A stretch of DNA of 64,000 nt from Gemmatimonadota bacterium. GTDB lineage: Bacteria > Gemmatimonadota > Gemmatimonadetes > Longimicrobiales > Gaopeijiaceae. The notes beneath the pieces were generated by a model. It was not told the DNA's origin, made no database searches, and was given only the letters and a program-made list of their open reading frames with translations. The position numbers and the translations under genes were made by a program. Below, in pieces: positions 51,148 through 60,063 of the stretch. Where the stretch lies: positions 62,001 to 126,000 of the forward strand of contig JAJEBR010000060.1 of assembly GCA_022822445.1 (NCBI GenBank), given 5' to 3'. How positions within the stretch are numbered: the first letter of the stretch is position 1; every line of letters starts with the position of its first letter.

Positions 51148-52541
51148 CGTTCGCCTCCCTGCGGCCGCGAATTCCCGGTCTGGATGCGACGCAGCTCCCG
51201 CCTTGCGCCCGGGACGACCGGACTGTCGGGGCGGCCGGTGATCAGCGCCTCCAGAATGCGCACGGCTTCGTCCCTGCCCCCCGGCTCGGCGGCGACCGCG
51301 CGGGCGAGGCGCAGCGCCGCTTCGGGGAATTCGCGCGAATCCGGGTGTTCGGCGACGATGCGGCGCCTGAGCGCGGCGGCGTCCTCGGCGAGACCGGCCC
51401 GGTCGGCGGCGCGGGCTCCCAGCGCGAGGACGGCGGGGCGGTCCGGGGCGGGGATCCCGTCCACGCCGTCGCGGACAACGGAGACCGTGTGGGAAGGATC
51501 GCCGCGGTGGCCGGCGATCGCGGCCCGGGCAACGAGGCCGGCACCCGGCGCGGCAAGCTCGCTCAGCGCGAGGGTCAGCTCCAGGATCTCGGTCGCGTGG
51601 GACGGTTCCAGTTCGGGTAGCGCTGACTGCAGCGCCGCGACCGCGTCCGCCACCGCCCCGCCTTCCAGGAGCAGGAAGGCGCGTTCCAGCGCGGCTCCCG
51701 GGCCCTCGATGCCGCTCAGCACGGCCATGGCCTCGTCGCGCTTCCCCTGGTCCAGCAGGCGGGAGGCCAGCGCCGCGGAGAGGCCGTCCAGCTCCTCCGC
51801 GCCGGGATGCTCCTCCTTGAAGGCAGCCAGCTGCTCCAGGGCGGCTTCGGTGTCGGAGGACTCCACCAGGATGCGGAGTTCCCGGGTCCAGGCGGCGCGC
51901 CTCTCCGACGAGCCACCGGCGTACGACTCGGTGATCCGGCGCATCGCCGCGAGCGCGGCAGCGGTGTCCCCCTCGGCAAGCTTCATCTCCGCCAGCCCGT
52001 CAAGCAGCACGGGCAGATCCCCGAGCGCGGCCACCCCCGCCTCGATCAGCTCGGCCGCCTTGGCCACCCCCACCGCCACCTCCAGGATCCGCGCGCCCTC
52101 GCGGTAGGGGTCCGGCGACCCCGGCGCGGCGCGGATCCAGTTCTCCACGGTCAGGTCCACCCCGGCAAGGGAATCGGCCTCGACCAGCACGCCCAGCTTG
52201 CGCTGCCAGACCTGGACGGTCTGCGGGTGCTCGGCAAGGTAGCGGTCGAAAACGGAAAGCACGTCGGCAACACGCCCGTCCGCCCTGAGGACCCGCTCCA
52301 GCGCCATAACGGCCGCCGACGATCCCGACTCCACCTCGAGCAGCTCCCTGAGCGTGGCCTCCGCCTCCTTCAGCTCACCCTGCGACTCCTGTGTCGCCGC
52401 CTGTCTGAGCATGCGGGTCTCGAGGCGCGAGTCGCGGCGGTTCTGCAGGGCCGCGAGGGGAACCGCGGAGAGCGTGCAGATTGCGAGCGCCGCCAGAATC
52501 GCCACGGCTCGCGGGATGGCCGGTGTGGCGCTCCCGTTCAC
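51144..52541 (-). CDS. Secreted tetratricopeptide-repeat protein
   Basis: This 465-aa protein has an N-terminal hydrophobic signal or anchor (AILAALAICTLSAVPLAA) and then TPR-like helix pairs (QGELKEAEATLRELLEVESG, GRVADVLSVFDRYLAEHPQT, GDTAAALAAMRRITESYAGG, NPDSREFPEAALRLARAVA-type end). TPR arrays mediate protein interactions. The start and stop both overlap neighbours by four bases, so it is translated within the DUF4175-TPR-GATase-DinG cluster. No enzyme motif is visible. Confidence 0.82.
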   Translation of the reverse strand: MNGSATPAIPRAVAILAALAICTLSAVPLAALQNRRDSRLETRMLRQAATQESQGELKEAEATLRELLEVESGSSAAVMALERVLRADGRVADVLSVFDRYLAEHPQTVQVWQRKLGVLVEADSLAGVDLTVENWIRAAPGSPDPYREGARILEVAVGVAKAAELIEAGVAALGDLPVLLDGLAEMKLAEGDTAAALAAMRRITESYAGGSSERRAAWTRELRILVESSDTEAALEQLAAFKEEHPGAEELDGLSAALASRLLDQGKRDEAMAVLSGIEGPGAALERAFLLLEGGAVADAVAALQSALPELEPSHATEILELTLALSELAAPGAGLVARAAIAGHRGDPSHTVSVVRDGVDGIPAPDRPAVLALGARAADRAGLAEDAAALRRRIVAEHPDSREFPEAALRLARAVAAEPGGRDEAVRILEALITGRPDSPVVPGARRELRRIQTGNSRPQGGER

Positions 52542-55500
52542 CGGTTCCCGCCCGCGCCCGGTCCCCCTCCGGAGCCCCTCGACGCACCATTGAGCCGCTC
52601 GAAATAGCGAACCACCAGCGCGCGCTGGGCGGGAGGAAGCGCTCGCAGCGCGGCCGCGCCCGGCAGTTCGAAGCGAAGGGCGTCCAGTGCCCCGGCACCG
52701 AGCGCGCCGACCGCGTCGCGGGTGAAGGCGCCCGGCTGCTCGGACTCCCGCTCCTCCGACTCCTCGTCCCGCTCAAGCGTCCGCCCGGCGTCGAGCAGAC
52801 GGTGGAAGAGCCTCTCCTGGCGGCGGATCACCTCGGGATCGAGCCGGCCCTGGGCGAGCGCTTCGGCGAGCTGCCGTGCCTCTTCCGCGAAGGTCGAGAG
52901 GTCCCCGAGCGGGTTGCTCTCCTCGCCGCGCTCCTGCTCCGCCATGTCGCGCAGCTCCTCGGCGACCTCCTCCTGGCGCCCGGCCATCTCCTCGACCTGC
53001 TCCCGCATGGTCTCCTCGCCGAGGCGCATCGGAGTCAGCGCCGAGGCGTCCTGCATGATCTCGCCCTGTTGCTGGGCGAGTTCCTGCATCTGCTGCATCA
53101 TCTGCTCGGAGGCCGACGCCATGCTCTGGGCCTGTCCCTGCTGCTGGCCGGAGGTCATGGCCATGCGCGCCACCTCGTTGAGGGTGCGCACGACCTTATC
53201 CGCCTCGGCGGTCGGCGACGGACCCTGCGAGCGCGGATTCTCCAGGGCCTCGATGGTCCCGTCGAGCTCCTCCATCGCGCGCCCGACCGCGGTCAGCAGG
53301 TCGCGCGCGCCGGGGGCGGCCATCTCGGTCCCCTCGGCGTAGTTGTCGGCCAGGTTGCGGAGTCCCTGCGCGATCGCGGCCTCGTCCGCACGCAGCCCGA
53401 CCAGCTCCGTCGCGCTCGCCCCCTGCATCTCGTCCCGCAGCTCCGACTGGCGGCGGGCCAGGGCGAGCGCGTCGGCAGCGGTCTGGCCCAGCGCCGCGCG
53501 GATCGCCTCCATCTGCTGCATCTGCATCTGCATGTGGGCCTGGTTCAGCTGCTGGGAGACCTCGGAAAGGTCGCCGGCGGCCTGCTGCGCCTGCTCGCCG
53601 GCGGCCTGTTGCTGCCCCTGCATCGCCATCTGCTGGGCCTGCTGCATCTGCTGCCTGGCCTGGGACAGCTGGTGGCGGGCCTCCTGCACGCCCGCGCCCG
53701 CATTCTGCTCGCCCGCCTCGTCGAGGCGCTGCTGCAACTCCTCCAGCCGCTGCTGCAGGGCCTCGGCGTTCGCCTCCAGCGCGGCCTGCTGTTCCGCGCG
53801 GAGCTCCGGGTCCCCGCCCTCTTCCATGGCGCGCGCCAGGATCTCCTGATCCTCGGCAAGCTCCTCCGCCTCCTTGCTGGTGGCGCGGAAGTCCTGGTCC
53901 AGCGCGGCCTCCCTGAACTGTTCGAGCGAGTCCTCGAGGCGCTGCCGGAGTCGCTCCTGGTCGAGCGCCATCTGCTCCAGCGCCTTCGCCAACTCGTCGG
54001 GGTCCATCTGGGAGAGCTGCTCTTCGAGCTGCGCCAGGGCGTCCTGGTCCTCCTCCGGCGCGGCCTGTTCGAGGAGCTGCTCCAGATCGCGGATCTGTTC
54101 CTGCAACGCCGGGTCGGCCAGGCCCGCGTCCCGCAGCGCGTCGCGCAGCTCCTCGAGCTCGCGCTGGAGCGAGTCGACGGCCTGCATCATCTCTTCCTGC
54201 TGTTCGAGCGCCTGCGCGATCTCCTCCCTGTCCTCGAACTGCGCCTGGCCGTCGCGGCTGCCTTCGCGTCCCGCCTCCGCCTCGGTGCGGGCCTGCAGGT
54301 CGCGGGACTCCTCCTCGGCCTGGCGCGCCTCCTCGGCGAGCTCCTCCATCTCCTCCGCCGCGCGCTCCAGTTCCTCCTGCGCGGCCCGCTCCAGATCGGT
54401 CACGCCCCCGACCCAGAGCGCGTACTCGGGGCTCTCGCTGGTCCGGGGCGCCGGATTGTTGTCGACTGCCCGCGCCCGGTAGCGGATGGTGTCGCCGGGC
54501 GAGAGCGTCCACGCGGACATGTCGAGCACCGGGCGCACGACGGCTCCCGCGGACCCTGCCAGTTCGACGCCGTGCACCACCGGCTCGCCCGCCTCCCCGG
54601 CGGCGCTGATCCGGCGGACGACGATCTCCACCCTCGCCACGCCGTAGTCGTCCTGCGTCCGGACCACGAGGGGCTGGCGGAGATTCACCGGCATGATCGT
54701 GTCCACCCCCGGATAGACGATCATGATGGCCGGGGCCAGGTCCGGGACGACCTCGATCTCGAGCGGGGGCGGCTGGACCGCCGCCTCGCCGCCGGCCGCG
54801 TCGGCGAAGGTCCAGACGTAGCTGCCGCTGCGCGCCGGCACCCAGCTCCCCTCGAAGCGCGTGCCCTGGAGTTCGAACCGCATCACCGCGCGACCGTCGA
54901 CATCGGTGAGTTCGCCCGCGCCGATGTCGCGGCTGCCCTCGCCGCGGACCCTGAAGTGCGTCCCCGCCGGGATGGTGAGCGCGGGCACCTCGTTCTGGAA
55001 CTCGCCGGGCGGCAGTCCGGTGTGGGGCGGATAGGTCACCTCCAGGGTGAAGGCGCTGACGAAGAGCGGGTCCACCGGGGTGAGGGTGTGCAGTTCGCTG
55101 CGAGCACCGTCCGGCGCCTCGATCCAGTAGCGGGTCTCGGCGGTGACGGGCGGGAGCGGAGAGGTGCCTGAACCGCCGGCCAGCACGATCGTTCGCGACC
55201 GGGTCACCTGGCCGGTGACGTCCCAGCGCAGGACCACGCTGTCCCGCAGCGGGGCGTGGGCACGGACCTCCACGACGGCCCCGCGCGCGACCTCGGCCGT
55301 CCCCGGCTCGACGGTGACCGGGGGAAGTGCCGGCTCGGCGAGAACGGCGAGCGGGTGCAGCAGGCCGTCCCACGCGGTGAAGGTGCGCGCGGGCGCGAAC
55401 CCCATCACCAGCAGCGTCGCCGGGACCGCCGCAAGGAACGCGATCAGCCCGCGGCGCCGGTCCGTCCCGACCCGCTCGCCCAGCGTCCCGGAAAGCGAGC

Positions 55501-55912
55501 GGAAGTCACCCGAGAGGCGGTTTCCCACCCTCGCCAGGGCCAGTTCGCGCAGGCCCGCCGAAGTCCCAGGGGGGGCGAAGCGGGACAGCTCCAGGCCCCC
55601 GAGCACCGCGCCCTCCTCGAGCCCCGCGGTCCCGTCCATCGCACGCGTGATCCGGTGTTCGGCGCACCAGCGCCTGCCCAGGCGCCGCCAGTACCAGATG
55701 CCTGCCGGGACGGAGGCCAGGATGAGCGCCACCAGCAGGAGCGGACCCGGGCTGCCCGGGCTCCATCCGTCGACACCCGCAAGTGCCGGGGCGAGGATGA
55801 GGAGCGCGAGAACGCCGGTCCCGCACCACGCGGCCACGGTCAGCGCAAGGGAGCGTCGCAGGTGCCCGCGGACGCCATCGACGGCGCGCGCGATTCGGAG
55901 TGCAGCGGTCAC
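52538..55912 (-). CDS. DUF4175-family membrane protein with long coiled coil
   Basis: This 1124-aa protein has N-terminal membrane helices (LALTVAAWCGTGVLALLILA, LLLVALILASVPAGIWYW, GLIAFLAAVPATLLVMGF). A beta-rich periplasmic part follows (PPVTVEPGTAEVARGAVVEV, FTLEVTYPPHTGLPPGEFQN, TQDDYGVARVEIVVRRISAA). Then come several hundred residues of Glu/Gln/Ala/Leu-rich coiled coil (EEMEELAEEARQAEEESRDL, LNQAHMQMQMQQMEAIRAAL). This matches DUF4175 proteins, which often accompany DUF4159 genes, as here. It may form a membrane-anchored assembly. The start overlaps the DUF4159 stop and the stop overlaps the TPR start. Confidence 0.85.
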   Translation of the reverse strand: MTAALRIARAVDGVRGHLRRSLALTVAAWCGTGVLALLILAPALAGVDGWSPGSPGPLLLVALILASVPAGIWYWRRLGRRWCAEHRITRAMDGTAGLEEGAVLGGLELSRFAPPGTSAGLRELALARVGNRLSGDFRSLSGTLGERVGTDRRRGLIAFLAAVPATLLVMGFAPARTFTAWDGLLHPLAVLAEPALPPVTVEPGTAEVARGAVVEVRAHAPLRDSVVLRWDVTGQVTRSRTIVLAGGSGTSPLPPVTAETRYWIEAPDGARSELHTLTPVDPLFVSAFTLEVTYPPHTGLPPGEFQNEVPALTIPAGTHFRVRGEGSRDIGAGELTDVDGRAVMRFELQGTRFEGSWVPARSGSYVWTFADAAGGEAAVQPPPLEIEVVPDLAPAIMIVYPGVDTIMPVNLRQPLVVRTQDDYGVARVEIVVRRISAAGEAGEPVVHGVELAGSAGAVVRPVLDMSAWTLSPGDTIRYRARAVDNNPAPRTSESPEYALWVGGVTDLERAAQEELERAAEEMEELAEEARQAEEESRDLQARTEAEAGREGSRDGQAQFEDREEIAQALEQQEEMMQAVDSLQRELEELRDALRDAGLADPALQEQIRDLEQLLEQAAPEEDQDALAQLEEQLSQMDPDELAKALEQMALDQERLRQRLEDSLEQFREAALDQDFRATSKEAEELAEDQEILARAMEEGGDPELRAEQQAALEANAEALQQRLEELQQRLDEAGEQNAGAGVQEARHQLSQARQQMQQAQQMAMQGQQQAAGEQAQQAAGDLSEVSQQLNQAHMQMQMQQMEAIRAALGQTAADALALARRQSELRDEMQGASATELVGLRADEAAIAQGLRNLADNYAEGTEMAAPGARDLLTAVGRAMEELDGTIEALENPRSQGPSPTAEADKVVRTLNEVARMAMTSGQQQGQAQSMASASEQMMQQMQELAQQQGEIMQDASALTPMRLGEETMREQVEEMAGRQEEVAEELRDMAEQERGEESNPLGDLSTFAEEARQLAEALAQGRLDPEVIRRQERLFHRLLDAGRTLERDEESEERESEQPGAFTRDAVGALGAGALDALRFELPGAAALRALPPAQRALVVRYFERLNGASRGSGGGPGAGGNR

Positions 55913-57561
55913 GAAGCGGCCTGCGTCATCGCGAAGACGAAGATGTTGACCCCCATGCGCAGCGCTTCCTCTCTGACCTCGGGCGGATCCTCGTGCACGG
56001 CCGCGTCCTCCCAGCCGTCTCCCAGGTCCGTCTCGTAGGTGTAGATCACGACGAGTCTGCTCTGATGGAATATACCGAATGCCTGCGGCGGCGCACCGTC
56101 ATGCTCGTGAATCTTGGGGGGACCGTCCGGGAATTCATAGGGGGCGTGAAAGACGGGATGCTCCGGCGGGAGCTCCACGAGTTCCCGGTCGGGGAAGATC
56201 TGTGCGATCTCCGCGCGGAAGGATTCGTCGAGGCCGTAGTTGTCGTCGGCGTGCAGGAAGCCGCCGCCCAGCAGGTACCGCCGCAAGGCGAGGCGCTCGT
56301 CGGGGGTGAAGCGCACGTTGCCGTGGCCGGTCATGTACAGGAAGGGGTAGTCGCGCAGGGCGGGATCGGTGGGGCGCACGGTCGCTTCGCGTTCCGCAGT
56401 GGGGATGCCCGTGCGTTCCTGCACCTCCGCCAGCAGGTTCGGCAGGGAGGACGGGTTGGCGTACCAGTCGCCGCCACCCTCGTACTGCAGGCGGGCGATC
56501 GTGACGGGTCCGCTGCCCTGCGCGAGGGCCGCATTCGCGGGAAGGAGGGCCAGCGCGGCCGCGAGCAGCACCCCCCCACCCCGCGACCGCCCCCCACCCC
56601 CCCGCCGCACCCCCATCACGGCCTCGTAGGCCACGCCCCTCGGCACGCCCGCGCGCCGCGCCACCTCCCGCGCGGCCGCCGTCGGAGCCATCCCGGCCTC
56701 CAGCGCCTCCCGGGCCAGCGCCGCCACCGCCTCCGGGTCCGCCGCGCCATCGCCATCGCCGCGCCCCTCCACCACAACCGTCACCTCCCCGCGCGGCGAG
56801 TGCTCGCGGAAGTGGCCGGCGACCGCGTCCGGCGTCCCCCGCACCACCTCCTCGTGCAGCTTCGTCATCTCGCGGCACACGGCGACGCGGCGCCCGGCGT
56901 CAGTCTCCCGGGACCGTGCCGGCGCTGCTCCCATCGCATGCGCCCCTCCAGCCTCCGCAGCGCGCTCTGCCCCGGCTTCCCGCGCCCGCGGCGGATCGGC
57001 CTCCGCGACCCGCGCCGCTCCCACCTTCCCAACCCGCGCCGCCAGCTCCTCCAGGAGGGCGACGAGGCGCGCCGGAGACTCGAAGAGCACCGTGGTCTCT
57101 CTCGCTTCGATGATCTGCTCCAGCGCCCGGGACCGCTTCCCCGCCTTGCGCGGCAGGAAGCCGACGAATGTGAACGGCACACAAGGTAGTCCCGAAGCCA
57201 CCAGCCCCGCGAGCACCGCCGATGGACCCGGCACCGGCACCACCTCCGAGCCCTCGTCGATCGCGCGGCGCACCAGGCGCTCCCCCGGGTCGGAGAGGAG
57301 CGGCGTGCCCGCGTCGGAGATCAGCGCGACGTCATCGCCGCGCGCCAGCCAGCCCGCCGCCTGCGCCACCCGGGCGGCCTCGTTGTGGGCGTGCAGCGAA
57401 ACCGGCCGCGCGGCAACCCCGATGTGCGACAGCAGCACCCGCGCGCGCCGCGTGTCCTCCGCCAGAATGTGGTCGGCGGCGGCCAGGCTCTCCCGTGCGC
57501 GAGCAGACAGATCCGCAAGGTTCCCGATCGGGGTCGCCACGATGTATAGCCGGCCCGGCAC
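55909..57561 (-). CDS. rsmI: RsmI (16S rRNA C1402 2'-O-methyltransferase) joined to a DUF4159 protein
   Basis: GTG 57561 starts an RsmI with RLYIVATPIGNLADLSARAR, LAEDTRRARVLLSHIG, ISDAGTPLLSDPGERLVRRA, VPGPSAVLAGLVASGLP and FVGFLPRKAGKRSRALEQI. It methylates C1402 of 16S rRNA. Its usual C-terminus (AREVARRAGVPRGVAYEAVM) ends near residue 310. The ORF then continues into a DUF4159 domain (IARLQYEGGGDWYANPSSLP, FLYMTGHGNVRFTPDERLAL) after a complete signal peptide (GGGVLLAAALALLPANAALA). An internal ATG at 56616 could start DUF4159 separately. So this is either a fusion or two genes without a stop between them. An Ala/Arg/Gly-rich insertion of about 40 residues interrupts the RsmI part. Confidence 0.88.
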   Translation of the reverse strand: MPGRLYIVATPIGNLADLSARARESLAAADHILAEDTRRARVLLSHIGVAARPVSLHAHNEAARVAQAAGWLARGDDVALISDAGTPLLSDPGERLVRRAIDEGSEVVPVPGPSAVLAGLVASGLPCVPFTFVGFLPRKAGKRSRALEQIIEARETTVLFESPARLVALLEELAARVGKVGAARVAEADPPRAREAGAERAAEAGGAHAMGAAPARSRETDAGRRVAVCREMTKLHEEVVRGTPDAVAGHFREHSPRGEVTVVVEGRGDGDGAADPEAVAALAREALEAGMAPTAAAREVARRAGVPRGVAYEAVMGVRRGGGGRSRGGGVLLAAALALLPANAALAQGSGPVTIARLQYEGGGDWYANPSSLPNLLAEVQERTGIPTAEREATVRPTDPALRDYPFLYMTGHGNVRFTPDERLALRRYLLGGGFLHADDNYGLDESFRAEIAQIFPDRELVELPPEHPVFHAPYEFPDGPPKIHEHDGAPPQAFGIFHQSRLVVIYTYETDLGDGWEDAAVHEDPPEVREEALRMGVNIFVFAMTQAAS

Positions 57562-57591
57562 TCTGCTCAGCGCCCCGTGGGGCCCCGCTCC

Positions 57592-57924
57592 CTACAGGTG
57601 CTCCTCGATCTTCTGTTGCAGCTGGGTCTTCGGCACCGCGCCGATGACGGTGTCGATGTGCTCACCGTTCTTGAAAAAGAGGACCGTGGGGATCGACCGG
57701 ACCCCGAAGCGCATCGAGGTCGACATGTTCGCGTCCACGTCCAGCTTTCCGACCCGGACGCGCCCCGCGAAGTCGTCGGCCAGCTCGCTGACGAAGGGCG
57801 CGATGATCCTGCAGGGACCGCACCACGCGGCCCAGAAGTCGACCATGGAGAGGCCGTCGTAGTCCTCGATCTGGTCCTTGAAGTTGTCGTCGGTGACCGT
57901 GACGAGATTCGTGCTGTCCGCCAT
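57592..57924 (-). CDS. trxA: Thioredoxin
   Basis: The 110-aa protein from ATG 57924 has the active site FWAAWCGPCR, RVGKLDVDANMSTSMRFGVR and the cis-proline SIPTVLFFKNGEHI. It reduces disulfides in the cytoplasm. It is 30 bases upstream of rsmI on the same strand and divergent from the methylmalonyl-CoA epimerase gene. Confidence 0.96.
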   Translation of the reverse strand: MADSTNLVTVTDDNFKDQIEDYDGLSMVDFWAAWCGPCRIIAPFVSELADDFAGRVRVGKLDVDANMSTSMRFGVRSIPTVLFFKNGEHIDTVIGAVPKTQLQQKIEEHL

Positions 57925-58059
57925 AATGATTGTTCCCTGAGGCTGAGGTGACTCGGCGCGGCCCGGGGGCCGGTCCGCATGGCACCACCGCAGCGACGCC
58001 GCGGCGATCCCGCCGAAGAGGATTGTCCTCATGTATTCTACACAGACGGACCCGGGAAG

Positions 58060-58641
58060 TTGAACAAGGGGGAACCCGGCAGCCCCGGCGCGGAGCCCGG
58101 CGGACCCGGTGCGGAGCCCGACGGCCCCGGCGCGGAACCCGGCAGCCCCGGCGCGGAGCCCGGCGGACCCGGCGCGGAGCCCGGCGGACCCGGCGTCGAG
58201 TCCGGTGCCCGTAAGCAGGACGCCCCATCGGTGCGCCTTGCTGCGCTGGAGCGCGCCGAACTCGACCACGCGGCCATCGCCGTGCGCGCGTTCGACGAGA
58301 TGGTGCCCCTGCTCGAGCAGCTGTCCGGGGCGAAGGCGACCCCCCCGGAGCGGGTGGCGTCCCAGGGCGTGGAAGTCTGCTTCGTCGGCAACGTGGAGCT
58401 GATCCGTCCGCTCTCGGACGAAGGGGGCGTGGCGCGGTTCATCGACCGGCGCGGGCCGGGGCTCCACCACATCGCCTACCGGGTTCCGGACGTGGGCGGT
58501 GCGATGGAAGCGCTGGCCGCGCAGGGCTACCGCTTCACCTCGGCAGGGCCCATGACCGGTGCGGGAGGCCACCGGATCGCCTTCATGCATCCCAGGTCGA
58601 CCGGGGGGGTGCTGGTGGAGCTGGTGGAGGAGGCCGATTAG
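58060..58641 (+). CDS. mce: Methylmalonyl-CoA epimerase with repetitive N-terminus
   Basis: The catalytic part (about residues 60-193) has LDHAAIAVRAFDEMVPLLEQ, VEVCFVGNVELIRPLSDEGG, GLHHIAYRVPDVGGAMEALA and GVLVELVEEAD, with the His and Glu metal ligands of the vicinal oxygen chelate fold. It interconverts (S)- and (R)-methylmalonyl-CoA in propionate metabolism. The N-terminus is six 21-bp repeats encoding PGAEPGG, which usual epimerases lack. TTG 58060 begins just before them; ATG 57979 is the upstream alternative but reads like non-coding DNA. It may also start later, after the repeats. Confidence 0.88.
   Translation: MNKGEPGSPGAEPGGPGAEPDGPGAEPGSPGAEPGGPGAEPGGPGVESGARKQDAPSVRLAALERAELDHAAIAVRAFDEMVPLLEQLSGAKATPPERVASQGVEVCFVGNVELIRPLSDEGGVARFIDRRGPGLHHIAYRVPDVGGAMEALAAQGYRFTSAGPMTGAGGHRIAFMHPRSTGGVLVELVEEAD
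58084..58209 (+). repeat. Six-copy 21-bp coding repeat (PGAEPGG)
   Basis: Units start at 58084, 58105, 58126, 58147, 58168 and 58189, and most read CCCGGCGCGGAGCCCGGCGG plus one base. The frame keeps Pro-Gly-Ala-Glu-Pro-Gly-Gly, with a degenerate unit at 58063-58083. It gives a flexible tail before the epimerase core. It is not related in sequence to the dispersed 37-bp element, although both have a 21-bp period. Confidence 0.85.
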
Positions 58642-58678
58642 GTCAGGTTTACATTACAAAACGTAAAGCCGACATTAC
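58642..58678. repeat. 37-bp GTMA/TKAC element (copy 9)
   Basis: Units GTCAGGTTTACATTAC (58642-58657) and GTAAAGCCGACATTAC (58663-58678) flank spacer AAAAC. It begins directly after the epimerase stop codon and lies between the convergent epimerase and SUMF1-type genes. Confidence 0.88.
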
Positions 58679-58713
58679 TTTACGGTACGGTCGCGCCTGC
58701 CCGGCACGCGCGT

Positions 58714-60063
58714 TCAGTCCAGTTCCCGCGCAACCCGGAATCCGGGGGAGCCCGCCGCATAGTCGAACGGGTGTGCGGAGCGGGCCGCCACACGCAGAGC
58801 CTGGGGCGGGGTTCCCCAGAAACCGCCGCGATACACCCGCACGGTGCAGTTCCCCTCCTCCCGGGGGCTGCCGTCGCGCGGCGCGTCCGAATAGGTTGGG
58901 TTCCAGCAGTCCTGGGTCCATTCGGACATGTTCCCGAGGATGTCGTGCAGCCCAAACGCATTCGGCGCGTACAGGCCTACCGGGGCGGCTGCCGCGTAGC
59001 CATCGGAACAGGGTGCCGGGTTCCGAGCGGGCCGTTCCCTCAGGTACGTCGTGTCCAGGGCGTTGGCGTGTTCGCACTGTTCCGACGCACCACCCCCCCA
59101 GTACCGCACGCTCTCGGTCCCCGCACGCGCCACATACTCCCACTCCGCCTCGCTCAACAGCCGGTAGGCCTGCCCCGTCTCCGCCGACAGCCACCGCACA
59201 TACGCCTGCACCGCCACCCAGCTCACATTGCTGACGGGGTGGCGGTCGCGGTCCTGTCCGTCGCCCTCCTCTTCGACGGCGTCGCAACCGCCTGCCAGAA
59301 CGCACGCGTTCCACTCCCCGACGGTCACCTCGTAGACGCCGACCGCGAACGGAGCGTCGATCGTGACCTCGCGCAGCGGCTGTTCGTTCCTGGCACGGCC
59401 CTCCTCCGAACCCGGCGAGCCCATGACGTAGCTCCCCGGGGGGACGACCACCATCCCTGGACAGGCCTCACAGTCGCGAAACAGCCCTTCCGGCTCCGGC
59501 CGCGGGACCACGGGGCGATCGGGGTCTTCCTCGACCTCCCCCCATCGCAACTGCAGCGCCGCACCGTAGCCGCTGCCGTCGGTGAACGCAGTGAAGTGTT
59601 CGTTGAGGTCGGTCGCGTTCGCTTCCGCGCCGTCCCAGCTCGTCCCATAACCGATCGCGAAGTTCGTGAACCTGGGGTCATCGGGGTCCACCCTGTCATC
59701 GCGCCGGAACACCGCGTCGAACCGGACGACCACCACGTGGGTATCCGCAGGGCCGGACCGTTCGCAACGGATCCTGGGGTAGCCGGAAAGCTGCTCTCGA
59801 ACGGCCCGCTCCGCCTCTTCCGCGTAGGCCGGATCGAAATCCGTGACGTACCCCATCTCCTCATCCCTCAGGAAGGTCTCCGGGACCTGGTTCGCCCCCA
59901 TTACGAGCTCGAGCTCGCTGCCGACGCACACTACGGCCGCCGGATCGGACTGGGCGGCCGCCGGCCGGGGATGCGCGAAGGGCAGGGCCGGGAGGGCGAC
60001 CGAGACCGACAGAAGCCGCAGCCACCCTCGCGAGGCCAGACTGCGGCACATGACGGAAGTCAC
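58714..60063 (-). CDS. SUMF1/FGE-like exported protein A
   Basis: This 449-aa protein starts at GTG 60063, overlapping the upstream SUMF1-type gene (GTGA). It has a signal peptide ending at PAAAQ, a unique N-terminal domain (GSELELVMGANQVPETFLRD), then the FGE-sulfatase fold: MVVVPPGSYVMGSPGSEEGR, GVYEVTVGEWNACVLAGG, YRLLSEAEWEYVARAGTES, GLHDILGNMSEWTQDCW and RGGFWGTPPQALRVAAR. True formylglycine-generating enzymes have Cys in the RGGS segment; here it is absent, so this is probably a relative with another or no catalytic role. It ends towards the epimerase. Confidence 0.87.
   Translation of the reverse strand: MTSVMCRSLASRGWLRLLSVSVALPALPFAHPRPAAAQSDPAAVVCVGSELELVMGANQVPETFLRDEEMGYVTDFDPAYAEEAERAVREQLSGYPRIRCERSGPADTHVVVVRFDAVFRRDDRVDPDDPRFTNFAIGYGTSWDGAEANATDLNEHFTAFTDGSGYGAALQLRWGEVEEDPDRPVVPRPEPEGLFRDCEACPGMVVVPPGSYVMGSPGSEEGRARNEQPLREVTIDAPFAVGVYEVTVGEWNACVLAGGCDAVEEEGDGQDRDRHPVSNVSWVAVQAYVRWLSAETGQAYRLLSEAEWEYVARAGTESVRYWGGGASEQCEHANALDTTYLRERPARNPAPCSDGYAAAAPVGLYAPNAFGLHDILGNMSEWTQDCWNPTYSDAPRDGSPREEGNCTVRVYRGGFWGTPPQALRVAARSAHPFDYAAGSPGFRVARELD

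Noticed and set aside
57592-57924. Selenocysteine form of thioredoxin or IscA, considered because selA is nearby
   Set aside because: Both active-site and cluster positions are encoded as ordinary Cys codons with no in-frame TGA.
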